A stretch of 64,000 nt of DNA from Pseudonocardia sp. ICBG1293 (GCF_020131355.1 NZ_JAHLEL010000051.1:310001-374000); one strand, 5' to 3'. Counted from the stretch's first letter, positions 45,352-54,714 are shown. The notes: generated from the sequence alone by a model not told the origin. Translations and numbers: made by a program.

Positions 45352-46185
45352 GTGCTGAGGGTGGCCGGGGCACGGCTTCTCGACGATCGTCACCGCTCCG
45401 GGGTGCACGACGTGCTCGACGCCGACCCGGTCGCCGCGTGCATGGTCGCCTCGCGTATCGAGGCGGTCGGCCTCGACCCGTGGCGGCTGGGCGGTGAGCT
45501 GTGGTCCCACGGGGCCCCGGCGGACGGCCTGTGCTTCTCCGGGGCCAACCTGGTCCCACTGCGCGGGGGCCGGGTGGCGCTGCGCGCGTTCGCCGACCGG
45601 GCACGCCGGGCCGGGCGTGTCTGCTCGTCGCTGGTGGGGCGGGCGGAGCTCGTCCTCCCGCTCTGGGAGGAGCTCGCACCGGGCTGGGGCCCGGCCCGCG
45701 AGGTCCGGTCCGACCAGCCGCTGATGACCCTCGAACGGCCCCCGATGATCGCGCCCGACGCCCGGGTGCGTCCGGTCCGCATCTCCGAGCTCGACCGGTA
45801 CCTGCCTGCCGCCGTCGCGATGTTCACCGAGGAGGTCGGCGTCGACCCCCGGGAGGGCGACGTCGGGGCGGGCTACCGCGCCCGGGTCGCCGAGCTGATC
45901 ACCTCCGGGCGGGCGTTCGCCCGGTTCCAGGACGGCGAGGTCGTGTTCAAGGCCGAGATCGGTGCGCTGTCGCGCACGGTCGGGCAGATCCAGGGGGTCT
46001 GGGTGAACCCGGCCTGGCGCGGGCACGGTCTCGGCACGGCCGGGACGGCGGCGGTCGCTGTCGCCCTCGCGGGGATGGGCCGGCGGGCCAGCCTGTACGT
46101 CAACGCGTTCAACGCCCCGGCCAGGGCCGCCTACCAGCGGGTCGGGTTCGTGCAGGTCGCCCGGTTCGCGACCGTCCTGTTCTAG
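45352..46185 (+). CDS. DUF4081/GNAT acetyltransferase (Rv2867c type)
   Basis: 277-aa protein: an N-terminal DUF4081 domain (about residues 1-130) and a C-terminal GNAT domain with the acetyl-CoA site IQGVWVNPAWRGHGLGTAGTAAV and NAFNAPARAAYQRVGF. The acceptor is unknown. Located directly after ispG, as in mycobacteria. GTG start. Its TAG stop lies inside the 6-bp target duplication of the IS481-family element that begins 2 bases later. Confidence 0.9.
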   Translation: MLRVAGARLLDDRHRSGVHDVLDADPVAACMVASRIEAVGLDPWRLGGELWSHGAPADGLCFSGANLVPLRGGRVALRAFADRARRAGRVCSSLVGRAELVLPLWEELAPGWGPAREVRSDQPLMTLERPPMIAPDARVRPVRISELDRYLPAAVAMFTEEVGVDPREGDVGAGYRARVAELITSGRAFARFQDGEVVFKAEIGALSRTVGQIQGVWVNPAWRGHGLGTAGTAAVAVALAGMGRRASLYVNAFNAPARAAYQRVGFVQVARFATVLF

Positions 46186-47175
46186 CTGTGATGTCCAGGC
46201 AGGTTGGTCAGGCGGTTGATCGGCGGTAGGCCGTTGGTTGCGCTGTGGGGCCGGTGGTGATTGTAGAAGTGCAGCCAGCCGGGGAGCGCGTCTCGACGAG
46301 CGGTTTCGCAGGGGTGGAAGCGGGCGTAGGCCCACCCGTCGGCGAGGGTGCGGTGGAAACGTTCGATCTTGCCGTTGGTCTGAGGCCGGTAGGGCCGGGT
46401 TCGTTTGTGGGTGATGCCCAGTTCGCTGCAGGTGTCACGCCAGGCGTGTGAGCGGTAGCAGCTGCCGTTGTCGGACAGGACCCGTTCGACGGTCACGCCG
46501 CGGGCGTTGAGCCAGTCCACGGCTCGTCGGAGCACACCGGTGGCGGTGTCGGCTTTCTCGTCGCTGTGGATCTCGGCGTAGGCGACGCGGGAGTGGTCGT
46601 CGATGACGGTGTGGACGAACGCTCTGCCGGGTGCACGGCTTGTAGTCGGTTCCCTTGGGCAGTCCGGGAGTGGACCGCTTGTTCAGGGCGCCTTGTCGGC
46701 GTCCGACGTAGCGGTGTCCGCCTCCGTCGGGGATGTTGCCGAACTTGGTGACGTCGACGTGGATCAGCGAACCGGGGTAGGGGTGTTCGTAGCGGCGTAG
46801 GGGCTCGCCGGTGACCCGGTCGATGTGGGAGAGCCTGTTGATCCGGCAGCGGCGCAGGACCGCGTGCACGGTCGAGGCGGCGAGAGTGAGTCGGCCGCCG
46901 ATCTGTACTGGTCCGAGTCGGTGGCGCCATCGCAGTCGCACGATCTGCTTCACCAGCGTGGGCGGGGTCTTGGCCGGCATCGACCGTGGTCGGGAGCTGC
47001 GGTCGACCATTCCGGGCGGGCCCTCGGCGCGGTAGCGGTCAGCCCACTTTCGGGCGGTGCGAGGGGCGACCATGAACATTCTGGCCGCTGTGGAGCAGGT
47101 CCAGTCCTGGTCGACGATCAGACGGGCCAGCCGTAGTCGGGCACGCGGAGTCAGCGCAGCGTTAGCGTGGGTCAC
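46182..47175 (-). pseudogene. IS481-family transposase, frameshifted
   Basis: N-terminal HTH (MTHANAALTPRARLRLARLI..., ARMFMVAPRTARKWADRYRAEG) and the first catalytic Asp in GSLIHVDVTKF are in frame 1. The rest (VIDDHSRVAYAEIHSDEKA, VLSDNGSCYRS with the second Asp, YRPQTNGKIERFHRTL with Glu) is in another frame ending at 46182. The break lies at 46627-46640: one missing G in each of two short G/C runs would restore GTDYKPVHPGRAFVHTVIDDHS. The stop TAG comes from the flanking CTAG. Confidence 0.88.
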
Positions 47176-47295
47176 GAGGGCCTCCGGTTGGTGAAGCGGT
47201 TCCTAGACAGCTCCACTTCACAACCGGGGGTCCTCGCCTGTCTGCGCGACAGGCCGTCATCAGCTCAACCCGGAACAACGTCCCTGGACATCACA
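46187..47295 (-). mobile_element. IS481-family insertion sequence, 1109 bp
   Basis: Inverted repeats TGTGATGTCCAGGCAGGTTG (46187-46206) and its partner at 47276-47295 match at 18 of 20 positions. A perfect 6-bp direct repeat TCTAGC flanks it (46181-46186 and 47296-47301), agreeing with the NCTAGN target known for Bordetella IS481. The element carries one transposase gene with frame damage. Confidence 0.93.
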
Positions 47296-47404
47296 TCTAG
47301 CCCCGTACGGGTACCCCGGCTTGACCGTGCCGTAGCGGCACGGTGTGGACTCGGCGCCTGTCGCGGGCATCCGCCCCGGCGCCACCGCACGGGGGAGGCC
47401 CGTC

Positions 47405-48115
47405 GTGTCCCGTTCCCGCTCCGCAGCGCCCGTCACCACGGGGAGTCCGTCACGTCCCGGGTGGCCGGAGATGGTCGTCGGACTGGTCGTGCTGGCCGCG
47501 GTGGCCTACGGCGGTGGGCCGCTGGTGCTGCGGACCCTCGACCTCGGTCCGCTCGCGGGGGGCCTGTTCCTCGCGGCCCTGTCGGGGATCGCGGGCATCG
47601 CCGGGTTCGCCGCGGCCGTCGCCGTCCGGCGGCGCCCGCTGCCGGAGTTCGGCGTGCGGGCGACGACCGTGCGCTGGTTGCTGCTCGGCGCGGCCGGGGC
47701 GATCCTGGCGTTCGTCGTCAGCAGGCTGCTGGCGATCGGGATGGTCCTGGTCGGGATCGAGCCGGAGAACATCCAGGGCGCCTACGCCGACGCGGGAAGC
47801 GGCGGGGCGTGGTCGGTGGCGTTGTCCCTGCTGTTCCTCGCGGTGCTGACCCCGCTGGGGGAGGAGCTGCTGTTCCGCGGTGTGGTCACCTCGGGGCTGC
47901 TGCGTTACGGGGCGGTCGTCGGCGTGGTGGGCAGCGCCCTGGTGTTCGCGCTCGCGCACGGGCTGAACGCGGTGTTCGTGACCGCGCTGGTCGTCGGTCT
48001 GGTCGCGGGGGAGCTGCGGCGGCGCAGCGGCTCGGTCTGGCCCGGGGTGATCACGCACGTGGTGCACAACGCGATCGCCCAGGTCGTGGCGCTGGCGTTC
48101 GCCGGGGTGCTGTGA
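47405..48115 (+). CDS. CPBP-family intramembrane metalloprotease
   Basis: 236-aa protein with about seven membrane segments. Motifs: GEELLFRGVVTSG, LVFALAHGLN and HVVHNAIAQ (EExxxR, FxxxH, HxxxN). GTG 47405 has GGGGGAGG 6 bases upstream; an earlier GTG at 47345 lacks one. The substrate is unknown. It is followed by marR and pbp in the same direction, 38 and 51 bases apart. Confidence 0.87.
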   Translation: MSRSRSAAPVTTGSPSRPGWPEMVVGLVVLAAVAYGGGPLVLRTLDLGPLAGGLFLAALSGIAGIAGFAAAVAVRRRPLPEFGVRATTVRWLLLGAAGAILAFVVSRLLAIGMVLVGIEPENIQGAYADAGSGGAWSVALSLLFLAVLTPLGEELLFRGVVTSGLLRYGAVVGVVGSALVFALAHGLNAVFVTALVVGLVAGELRRRSGSVWPGVITHVVHNAIAQVVALAFAGVL

Positions 48116-48153
48116 ACGACGGAGGCGTACCAGGCCCCTGATAGCGTCGGTCT

Positions 48154-48600
48154 GTGCACGACGAGGACGTCCCGCTCTGGGAGCTCGTCCGGACGGCCCA
48201 CGTCGTCGCCCGGGGCTTCCACCGGGTGTTCGCCCGTGCGGGTCTGACCGCGACCGGCTTCGGGGTGCTCGCCGAGCTCGCCGACCGCGACCGGGCCGGC
48301 GGACCGCCGCCGTCGCAGGCCGAGCTCGCCCGGGTCGTGCTGCTGCGCCCGCAGAGCGTCGGGGAGCTGGTCACCGACCTCGTCGCACGCGGTCTCGTCC
48401 GCCGCGACGGACCCGGGGGCCGCGGACGCCGCGCCGGCCTGGAACTCACCGACGAGGGCCGCGCCGCACTGGAGCGGGCCTGGCCGCTGGTGCGCGAGTT
48501 CACCGCACCGGGGGCGATCGGCCTCGACGCCGGCCGGGCCGCCGAGCTGACCGCGATGCTGCGCACCGTGCGGGAGACCGTGGCGTCCGCGGAGGAGTGA
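48154..48600 (+). CDS. MarR-family transcriptional regulator
   Basis: 148-aa winged-helix protein: dimer helix MHDEDVPLWELVRTAHVVARGFHRVF, recognition region SQAELARVVLLRPQSVGELVTDLVARGLVRRD, wing GRRAGLELTDEGRAAL. Its regulon is unknown; it could control the CPBP gene or the following penicillin-binding protein. No palindromic operator is obvious in the short gaps. Confidence 0.87.
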   Translation: MHDEDVPLWELVRTAHVVARGFHRVFARAGLTATGFGVLAELADRDRAGGPPPSQAELARVVLLRPQSVGELVTDLVARGLVRRDGPGGRGRRAGLELTDEGRAALERAWPLVREFTAPGAIGLDAGRAAELTAMLRTVRETVASAEE

Positions 48601-48651
48601 CCGGCGCCCGGACACCCGGGCCACACACCGGGGGCGGCATACTCGTCGATC

Positions 48652-50484
48652 GTGATCGCCTCCCTGCGGAAGCGCCCGCTGGTTCTGGCCGCGGCCGTCG
48701 TCGTGCTCGTCGCGGCGGGTGTCGCGGCGGCGCTGCTGCGTCCCTGGGGAGGTGCCGGGACCACCGCCGAGCGGTACGTCACCGCCTGGGCCGCCGGGGA
48801 CGCGCCGGGCGCCGCCGTGTACGCCACCGACCCCGCGACGGCGGGTGACTACCTGCAGCGGGCCCGCGACGACCTCGCGCCGGCCGCCATGACCGCACGG
48901 GTCACCGGCACGCGCACCGACGGCGACCGGGCCGTGTCGACGGTCGAGGTGGCCTGGGACCTCGGACAGGGCCGCACCTGGAACTACCCCCTCGAGCTGC
49001 CGCTCGTCGCGGCCGACGACACCCCGGGCAACGACACCGGATGGGCGGTGGACTTCTCGCCCGCCGCGTTCGCACCGGGGCTCTCCGACGGGCAGCGGCC
49101 GGTCACCCGCACCGTGACCGCCGCACCCGCGCCCGTCCTCGACGCCGGCGGGGCCACGCTGCTCGCGCCCACCCCGGTCGTCACGGTGACCCTCGACACG
49201 GCGCAGGTCGGGCAGGCCGCGGGCGGTCTCGGCTCCGCGCTGGGCACCATCGACCCCGCGATCACGGCGTCGAGCATCACCGCGGGCGCGAACGCGGTGC
49301 CGGCCGGGCAGGCCTACACCGTCGTCGTCCTGCGCGAGCCCGACTACCAGCGGGTCCGCGACCGGATCTACGACCTGCCCGGCGTCCGGTTCGTCTCCGC
49401 GACCCGGCTGCTGCCGCCCGACCAGGGGTTCGCGGGGCAGCTGATGCAGGGTGCCCGGGCGGACATCGAGCGGGCCGCCGGTGGGACACCCGGCTGGACG
49501 GTCGACGTCGTCGGGGCCCGCGGGGAGACCGTCCGCTCGGTGGCCGGGCAGCCCGCCGGGCCGGGCAGGCCGGTCACCCTGGAGCTGGACCGCACGGTCC
49601 AGGACGCGGCGCAGGCCGCCGTCGACGCCGACACCCGGCAGGCCATGATCGTGGCCGTGCGGCCCTCGACCGGGGCGGTGCTCGCCGTCGCACAGAACTC
49701 CGCCGCCGACCGCGACGGCGCGCTGGCCCTGACCGGCCGCTACCCGCCCGGCTCCACCTTCAAGATCGTCACCGCGTACGGGGCGATGCCGGCGGAGAAC
49801 CTCACCCCGCAGTCGCCGGTCGACTGCCCCGGCACCACCGTCATCGACGGCCGCACCATCCCCAACGAGGACTCGTTCGTCCTCGGCACCGTGCCGCTGA
49901 CCGAGGCGTTCGCGCAGTCCTGCAACACCACCTTCTCCCGGCTCGCCCTGGGGCTGCCCGCGGGCGGTCTCCCGGAGGCGGGGAAGGCGCTCGGCTTCGG
50001 TGCGGACTGGAGGATCCCCGGGATGACGACGATCACCGGTACCGTCTCGCCCGCCGCCGACGACCTGCAGCGGGCCAGCGACGGCTTCGGGCAGGGCGAC
50101 GTCCTCGCCTCGCCGTTCGGGATGGCGCTGGTGTCGGCGACGGTCGCGCACGGCGCGCCCGTCACGCCGTCGCTGATCCGGGGGACGACGACCGAGGCGG
50201 TGGTCGCGCCGGGCACCCCGGACCGCGCGGTGCTCGACCAGCTGCGGCCGATGATGCGCGCCGTCGTCACGTCCGGGACGGCGCGGGCCGCGGCCGGGCA
50301 GGGCGAGGTGTACGGCAAGACCGGCACCGCCGAGTACGCCGGACCCGACGGCGGCAACCGCTCGCACGGCTGGTTCACCGGCTACCGCGGTGACCTGGCC
50401 TTCGCCACGCTCATCGTCGACGGCGGCTCCTCGGGGCCCGCGGTGCAGATGACGGCACGCTTCCTGGCGGACGTCCCGCGCTGA
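48652..50484 (+). CDS. Class B penicillin-binding protein (Rv2864c/PBP-lipo-like)
   Basis: 610-aa transpeptidase. N-terminal membrane anchor LVLAAAVVVLVAAGVAAALL, NTF2-like MecA_N-type domain (about residues 38-125), dimerisation domain, then transpeptidase: SxxK in PPGSTFKIVTA (Ser at about 367), SxN in AQSCNTTFS (about 423) and KTG in YGKTGTAEY (about 557). The genomic place after ispG-GNAT and before DUF3054-map matches the mycobacterial PBP-lipo locus; the lipobox Cys of that protein is not evident here. Confidence 0.9.
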   Translation: MIASLRKRPLVLAAAVVVLVAAGVAAALLRPWGGAGTTAERYVTAWAAGDAPGAAVYATDPATAGDYLQRARDDLAPAAMTARVTGTRTDGDRAVSTVEVAWDLGQGRTWNYPLELPLVAADDTPGNDTGWAVDFSPAAFAPGLSDGQRPVTRTVTAAPAPVLDAGGATLLAPTPVVTVTLDTAQVGQAAGGLGSALGTIDPAITASSITAGANAVPAGQAYTVVVLREPDYQRVRDRIYDLPGVRFVSATRLLPPDQGFAGQLMQGARADIERAAGGTPGWTVDVVGARGETVRSVAGQPAGPGRPVTLELDRTVQDAAQAAVDADTRQAMIVAVRPSTGAVLAVAQNSAADRDGALALTGRYPPGSTFKIVTAYGAMPAENLTPQSPVDCPGTTVIDGRTIPNEDSFVLGTVPLTEAFAQSCNTTFSRLALGLPAGGLPEAGKALGFGADWRIPGMTTITGTVSPAADDLQRASDGFGQGDVLASPFGMALVSATVAHGAPVTPSLIRGTTTEAVVAPGTPDRAVLDQLRPMMRAVVTSGTARAAAGQGEVYGKTGTAEYAGPDGGNRSHGWFTGYRGDLAFATLIVDGGSSGPAVQMTARFLADVPR

Positions 50485-50651
50485 GCGCCCGCCACGGCCG
50501 CCGTGACCCCGGACGGGCCACCGACCGGCCACGGACCGGACACCGGCGCCGCCCGGACCGTGCTCCGGGTGCCGGTCGGACGCCGGGCGCCGGGGGGCAC
50601 CGCCCGGTGGCGGTCGGACGGGAGCGCGCCGGGGGTCCTACCCTGGTCGTC

Positions 50652-51035
50652 GTGCACCCCAGCCGGATCCCCGCCCTGGCGTTCGCGGCCGACCTCGTCG
50701 CGGTCGTGGTGTTCGCCGCCGTCGGAAGGCTCAGCCACGCCGAGGCCGGCAGCGTGGCGGGTCTGCTCGGCACCGCGCTGCCGTTCGCGCTGGGTGCCGC
50801 GGCGGCCTGGGCGACGCCGTGGGTGCGGTCGGCGCCGGCGTCGCTGCGGGCCGGGGCGGTCGTGCTCGTCGGGGCGGTGGTCGTCGGGTGCCTGCTGCGG
50901 CTCGGGTTCCTGGGACGGCTGCCGCTGTCGTTCGCCGTCGTCACGGCGATCTCGCTCGCGGTGCTGCTGCTGGGCTGGCGCGGGATCTCGGCCGCCGTCG
51001 CGCGGATGCGGGCCCCGCGCACCCCGACCCGCTGA
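50652..51035 (+). CDS. DUF3054 membrane protein
   Basis: 127-aa protein starting MHPSRIPALAFAADLVAVVVFAAVGRLSH, with four membrane segments, as in actinobacterial DUF3054 proteins. Function unknown. GTG 50652 fits the family; a longer in-frame start at 50607 is less likely. Lies 25 bases before map. Confidence 0.82.
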   Translation: MHPSRIPALAFAADLVAVVVFAAVGRLSHAEAGSVAGLLGTALPFALGAAAAWATPWVRSAPASLRAGAVVLVGAVVVGCLLRLGFLGRLPLSFAVVTAISLAVLLLGWRGISAAVARMRAPRTPTR

Positions 51036-51060
51036 GGGCGCCGGACGTACGATGGGGGCC

Positions 51061-51918
51061 ATGTCGACCCGCACGCTGCTCGTCCCCGGTACGCCGACCC
51101 CAAGCCGCGAGGTGCCGTCGCACATCCCGCGTCCGGAGTACGTCGGCAAGCCGGCCCCGGCACGCAGCCGCCGCGGCGACATCCAGACGCCCGAGACCAT
51201 CGAGCTGATGCGCCACGCGGGGAAGGTCGCCGCGCAGGCACTGGCGCTCGCCGGGGAGACCGTCCGCCCGGGCATCACCACCGACGAGATCGACCGCGTG
51301 GTCCACGAGTTCCTGGTCGACCACGACGCCTACCCCTCGACGCTGGGCTACCGCGGCTTCCCCAAGTCCTGCTGCACCAGCCTCAACGAGGTCATCTGCC
51401 ACGGGATCCCGGACACCACTGTGATCGACGACGGCGACGTGCTCAACGTCGACGTCACCGCCTTCGTCGGCGGGGTGCACGGCGACACCAACGCCACCTT
51501 CCTCGCCGGCGAGGTGTCGGAGGAGGCCCGGTTGCTCGTCGAGCGCACCCGCGAGGCCACGATGCGCTCCATCAAGGCCGTCCGCCCCGGGCGCGAGCTG
51601 AACGTCGTCGGCCGGGTCATCGAGTCCTACGCCAAGCGGTTCGGCTACGGCGTGGTCCGCGACTTCACCGGCCACGGCATCGCCCACGAGTTCCACTCGG
51701 GCCTGGTCGTCCTGCACTACGACCAGCCCGACGTGCACACCGTCCTCGAGCCGGGGATGACCTTCACCATCGAGCCGATGATCACCCTCGGCGGGATCGA
51801 CTACGACACCTGGGACGACGACTGGACCGTCGTCACCAAGGACAAGTCGTGGGTCGCGCAGTTCGAGCACACCGTCGTCGTGACCGACGACGGCGCGGAG
51901 ATCCTGACCCTGCCCTGA
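51061..51918 (+). CDS. map: Methionine aminopeptidase, type I
   Basis: 285-aa enzyme removing the initiator Met. An N-terminal extension with SHIPRPEYVGKP is typical of actinobacterial MapB. Metal ligands: Asp in LNVDVTAFVGG, Asp in VHGDTNATF, His in GHGIAHEFH, Glu in TIEPMITLG, Glu in AQFEHTVVV. ATG start. Confidence 0.96.
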   Translation: MSTRTLLVPGTPTPSREVPSHIPRPEYVGKPAPARSRRGDIQTPETIELMRHAGKVAAQALALAGETVRPGITTDEIDRVVHEFLVDHDAYPSTLGYRGFPKSCCTSLNEVICHGIPDTTVIDDGDVLNVDVTAFVGGVHGDTNATFLAGEVSEEARLLVERTREATMRSIKAVRPGRELNVVGRVIESYAKRFGYGVVRDFTGHGIAHEFHSGLVVLHYDQPDVHTVLEPGMTFTIEPMITLGGIDYDTWDDDWTVVTKDKSWVAQFEHTVVVTDDGAEILTLP

Positions 51919-51928
51919 GATCCGGGCC

Positions 51929-51959
51929 CCGGCACGGACGACCGGGACCGCCGTGCCGG
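51929..51959. terminator. Hairpin between convergent map and peroxiredoxin genes
   Basis: CCGGCACGG (51929-51937) pairs with CCGTGCCGG (51951-51959) around a 13-base loop in the 58-base gap. A likely bidirectional terminator. Confidence 0.6.
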
Positions 51960-51976
51960 AGCCGGACCGTGGCCGG

Positions 51977-52441
51977 TCAGGCCGCGGTGCGCTCGCGGAG
52001 CAGGGCCAGGGCCTCGTCGGCGTGCTTGTTCATGTCGGTCTCGGACCCGATCTCGGCGAGGATCCGGCGGTCCGGGCCGATGACGAAGGTCTTGCGCCGG
52101 GTGTGGAAGTTGCCCGGCAGCCAGGCCCGGTAGGCGCCGAAGGACTTCGCGACGGTGTGGTCGGCGTCCGACAGCAGCGGGAAGCCGAAACCGTTCGTGG
52201 TGGCGAACATGTTCTGCTTGTCCGGCCGGTCCGAGGAGATCCCGACCGGCTGGGCGCCGACCTCGGCGAACTCCCCGGCCAGATCGCGGAAGTGGCAGGC
52301 CTCGGCGGTGCAGCCACCGGTCATCGCGGCCGGGTAGAAGAACAGGACGACCGGCCCGGCGGCCAGCAGGTCGGACAGCCGGCGTGGCGCGCCTGCCTCG
52401 TCGGACAGCTCGAAGTCGGTGGCGGTGTCGCCGACGGCCAT
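51977..52441 (-). CDS. bcp: Peroxiredoxin (BCP/PrxQ family)
   Basis: 154-aa thiol peroxidase. Peroxidatic and resolving Cys lie in AMTGGCTAEACHFRD (PrxQ spacing C-x4-C). Other family parts are FYPAAMTGG and SDRPDKQNMFATTNGFGFPLLSD. ATG with GAGGAG upstream. Its electron donor is unknown. Confidence 0.92.
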   Translation of the reverse strand: MAVGDTATDFELSDEAGAPRRLSDLLAAGPVVLFFYPAAMTGGCTAEACHFRDLAGEFAEVGAQPVGISSDRPDKQNMFATTNGFGFPLLSDADHTVAKSFGAYRAWLPGNFHTRRKTFVIGPDRRILAEIGSETDMNKHADEALALLRERTAA

Positions 52442-52521
52442 GATGTCTCCTCGGTGCGGGTAACGGTCTCGGCCGGGTGTTCGCCCCGGACGCTCGTGCG
52501 GTTCGATCATCGCCGACCGGC

Positions 52522-53334
52522 TCACCGCGGCTGCGGTGACCTCGGGGGCAGCGGGAGGAACCCGCTGGTGCGGCGGACGTAGTCGGCGTAGCCGGGACGC
52601 CGGTCGGAGATGTCGCGTTCCAGCAGCGCCGCACCGGTGCCCTTCACCAGGTTCACCGTGATCACGGCGACCCCGACCAGGCCGATCAGCCCGGCCGGGT
52701 GGTGCAGCGCGAGGATGCCCAGCCCCCACCAGACGCAGGCATCGCCGAAGTAGTTGGGGTGCCGGGTGAACCGCCACAGGCCCCGGTCCATCACCTCGCC
52801 GCGGTTCGCGGGGTCGGCGGTGAACCGGGCCAGCTGGGCGTCCCCGACGGACTCGAAGACGAACCCGACCGCCCAGACGAGCACACCGAGCACGGTGACG
52901 GCGACCAGCCATCCCGCCGCCGCGGTGCCGTACTGGGCCACCTGCACGGGCAGCGAGACGACCCACATCACCGCGCCCTGGGTGAGGTAGACGCGGCGGC
53001 CGATGGAGCCGCGCTCGCGCAGGTCGACGTAGCGCCGGTCCTCGGGCTTCCCGTGGTTGCGCCGGGCGATGTGGCGGGCCAGCCGTCCGCCCCACACCGC
53101 GACGAGCACGACCACCAGGGCCCGCCGCCAGCTGTCGCCCGCCGGGTCGAGCACCGTCGCGGTCACCGCGGTGACGAGTGCGACCCACACGAACCCGAGC
53201 CCCCAGACGACGTCGACGCCGTCGTGCCGGCCGCGCCGCACCCCGATCGCGAAGGCCAGGGCCATGAGGACGGCGACGGCGACGGCGGTGACGCCGAGGT
53301 TGACGGCCCACGCCGCCCAGGGGTACGGGTTCAC
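52522..53334 (-). CDS. DUF1295 membrane protein (steroid-reductase-like fold)
   Basis: 270-aa protein with about seven membrane segments and the family motif WRFTRHPNYFGDACVWWG near the C-terminus, as in isoprenylcysteine methyltransferase/steroid 5-alpha-reductase-like enzymes. Last gene of the lipid-modification operon. In Mycobacterium tuberculosis the equivalent gene (Rv0446c) follows ufaA1. GTG start, 4 bases after the preceding gene. Confidence 0.85.
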   Translation of the reverse strand: MNPYPWAAWAVNLGVTAVAVAVLMALAFAIGVRRGRHDGVDVVWGLGFVWVALVTAVTATVLDPAGDSWRRALVVVLVAVWGGRLARHIARRNHGKPEDRRYVDLRERGSIGRRVYLTQGAVMWVVSLPVQVAQYGTAAAGWLVAVTVLGVLVWAVGFVFESVGDAQLARFTADPANRGEVMDRGLWRFTRHPNYFGDACVWWGLGILALHHPAGLIGLVGVAVITVNLVKGTGAALLERDISDRRPGYADYVRRTSGFLPLPPRSPQPR

Positions 53335-53338
53335 GCGA

Positions 53339-54703
53339 TCATGCTGTCGCGGCGGGGGCCTGCGCGCCCGCCGGAGCCGTGCCGACGGCCGGGTCGATAC
53401 CCAGGATCCCGGTACGGCTGCGCGGGAGGCCGGAGGCGCCGTCGGCACCGGGGCGCACGGTGAGGATCTGGTGCACACCCATCCGGTTCTCCTCGAACGC
53501 GAGCGCCGCACCCGCCAGGTACAGCAGCCAGATCCGCCACTGCTCCTCGCCGATCATGCGGACCGCGGTGTCGCGGTGGGTCTGCAGCGTCTCCAGCCAG
53601 GGCCGGACCGTCCACACGTAGTGCTCGCGCAGCGAGTGCACGTCCACGACCTCGTGCCCGGCCTGCTCCAGGAACCCGAGGGTCTCGCCGAGCGGGCGCA
53701 TGTACATGTCCGGTGCGACGTAGGCCTCCATGAACGCGCCGCCGCCGGGTGCGGTGTTCGACCCGACCGAGCCGCGCGACATCTGCTGCAGCAGCAGACG
53801 GCCGTGCGGGCGCAGCATCCGGTGCAGCTGTGCGGCGTAGACGCCGTAGTTCTCCTGCCCCACGTGCTCGCCCATCTCGATGGACGAGACGGCGTCGAAC
53901 GGCTGGTCGTCGATCTCGCGGTAGTCCTGCAGCCGGATCTCCACCCGCTCGGACAGCCCCGCCCGGCGGACCCGCTCGACGCCGTAGTCACGCTGCTGCG
54001 CGGACAGGGTCACGCCGGTGGCGTGCACCCCGTAGTGCTCGGCGGCGTGCACCAGCAGCGAGGCCCACCCGCAGCCGACGTCGAGCAGCCGCATCCCCGG
54101 CGCCAGGCCGAGCTTGCGGCAGATCAGGTCCAGCTTGTCGCGCTGGGCGTCGACCAGTCCGTAGTCGGGCCCCGCGTCGCGGGTCCAGTAGCCGCACGAG
54201 TACGCCATCTGCGGGTCGAGCAGGAAGGCGTAGAACTCGTTGGACAGGTCGTAGTGGTGGCTGATGGCGTCGCGGTCGCGGCGACGGCTGTGCCGCCGCC
54301 CGCCCAGGCGCGCCTCCGACGCCGGCGGCCGGGGCGGGGTGCCGACGGCGCCGAGCCGGGCCGCGGTGCCCAGTGCCCCCAGCTTCTGGCGCAGGTCGAG
54401 CCGCACGGCACCGGTGCCCGGCCGGGCGAGCGCCCAGAACCGGGACAGGCCGTCGGCGATGTCGCCGTCGAAGGACAGATCGCCGGAGACGAACGCCCGG
54501 GCCAGGCCCAGCTCGCCCGGCGCCCAGAGCAGCCTGCGCAGCGCCCGCCGCCGGTGGACGATCACCGTCGGCGGGGTCGGGTCGTCCGGGGTACCGGACA
54601 GGCCGGCCTCGCTGCCGTCCCAGGCGCGCAGCCGCACCGGGAGCGGGGCACCGAGGACGTCCTCCAGGAGCGCGGTGAGGCGCTCCGCGGGGGTGGTGGT
54701 CAT
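53339..54703 (-). CDS. Cyclopropane-fatty-acid-synthase-like methyltransferase, second paralogue
   Basis: 454-aa SAM methyltransferase with an N-terminal SCP2-like domain (about residues 1-120). Motifs: AISHHYDLSNEFYAFLLDP, MAYSCGYW (with the bicarbonate-site Cys), SAM site LLDVGCGWASLLVHAA, SIEMGEHVG (Glu). The C-terminal conserved Cys of Cfa enzymes is replaced by Ala in YLAGAALAFEEN, and the His of LHTI is Gln (LQQM). Adds a methyl or methylene group to acyl chains, or acts with the first paralogue. This gene has no counterpart in the mycobacterial Rv0449c-Rv0446c cluster. Confidence 0.9.
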   Translation of the reverse strand: MTTTPAERLTALLEDVLGAPLPVRLRAWDGSEAGLSGTPDDPTPPTVIVHRRRALRRLLWAPGELGLARAFVSGDLSFDGDIADGLSRFWALARPGTGAVRLDLRQKLGALGTAARLGAVGTPPRPPASEARLGGRRHSRRRDRDAISHHYDLSNEFYAFLLDPQMAYSCGYWTRDAGPDYGLVDAQRDKLDLICRKLGLAPGMRLLDVGCGWASLLVHAAEHYGVHATGVTLSAQQRDYGVERVRRAGLSERVEIRLQDYREIDDQPFDAVSSIEMGEHVGQENYGVYAAQLHRMLRPHGRLLLQQMSRGSVGSNTAPGGGAFMEAYVAPDMYMRPLGETLGFLEQAGHEVVDVHSLREHYVWTVRPWLETLQTHRDTAVRMIGEEQWRIWLLYLAGAALAFEENRMGVHQILTVRPGADGASGLPRSRTGILGIDPAVGTAPAGAQAPAATA

Positions 54704-54714
54704 GGGAGCCTCTC

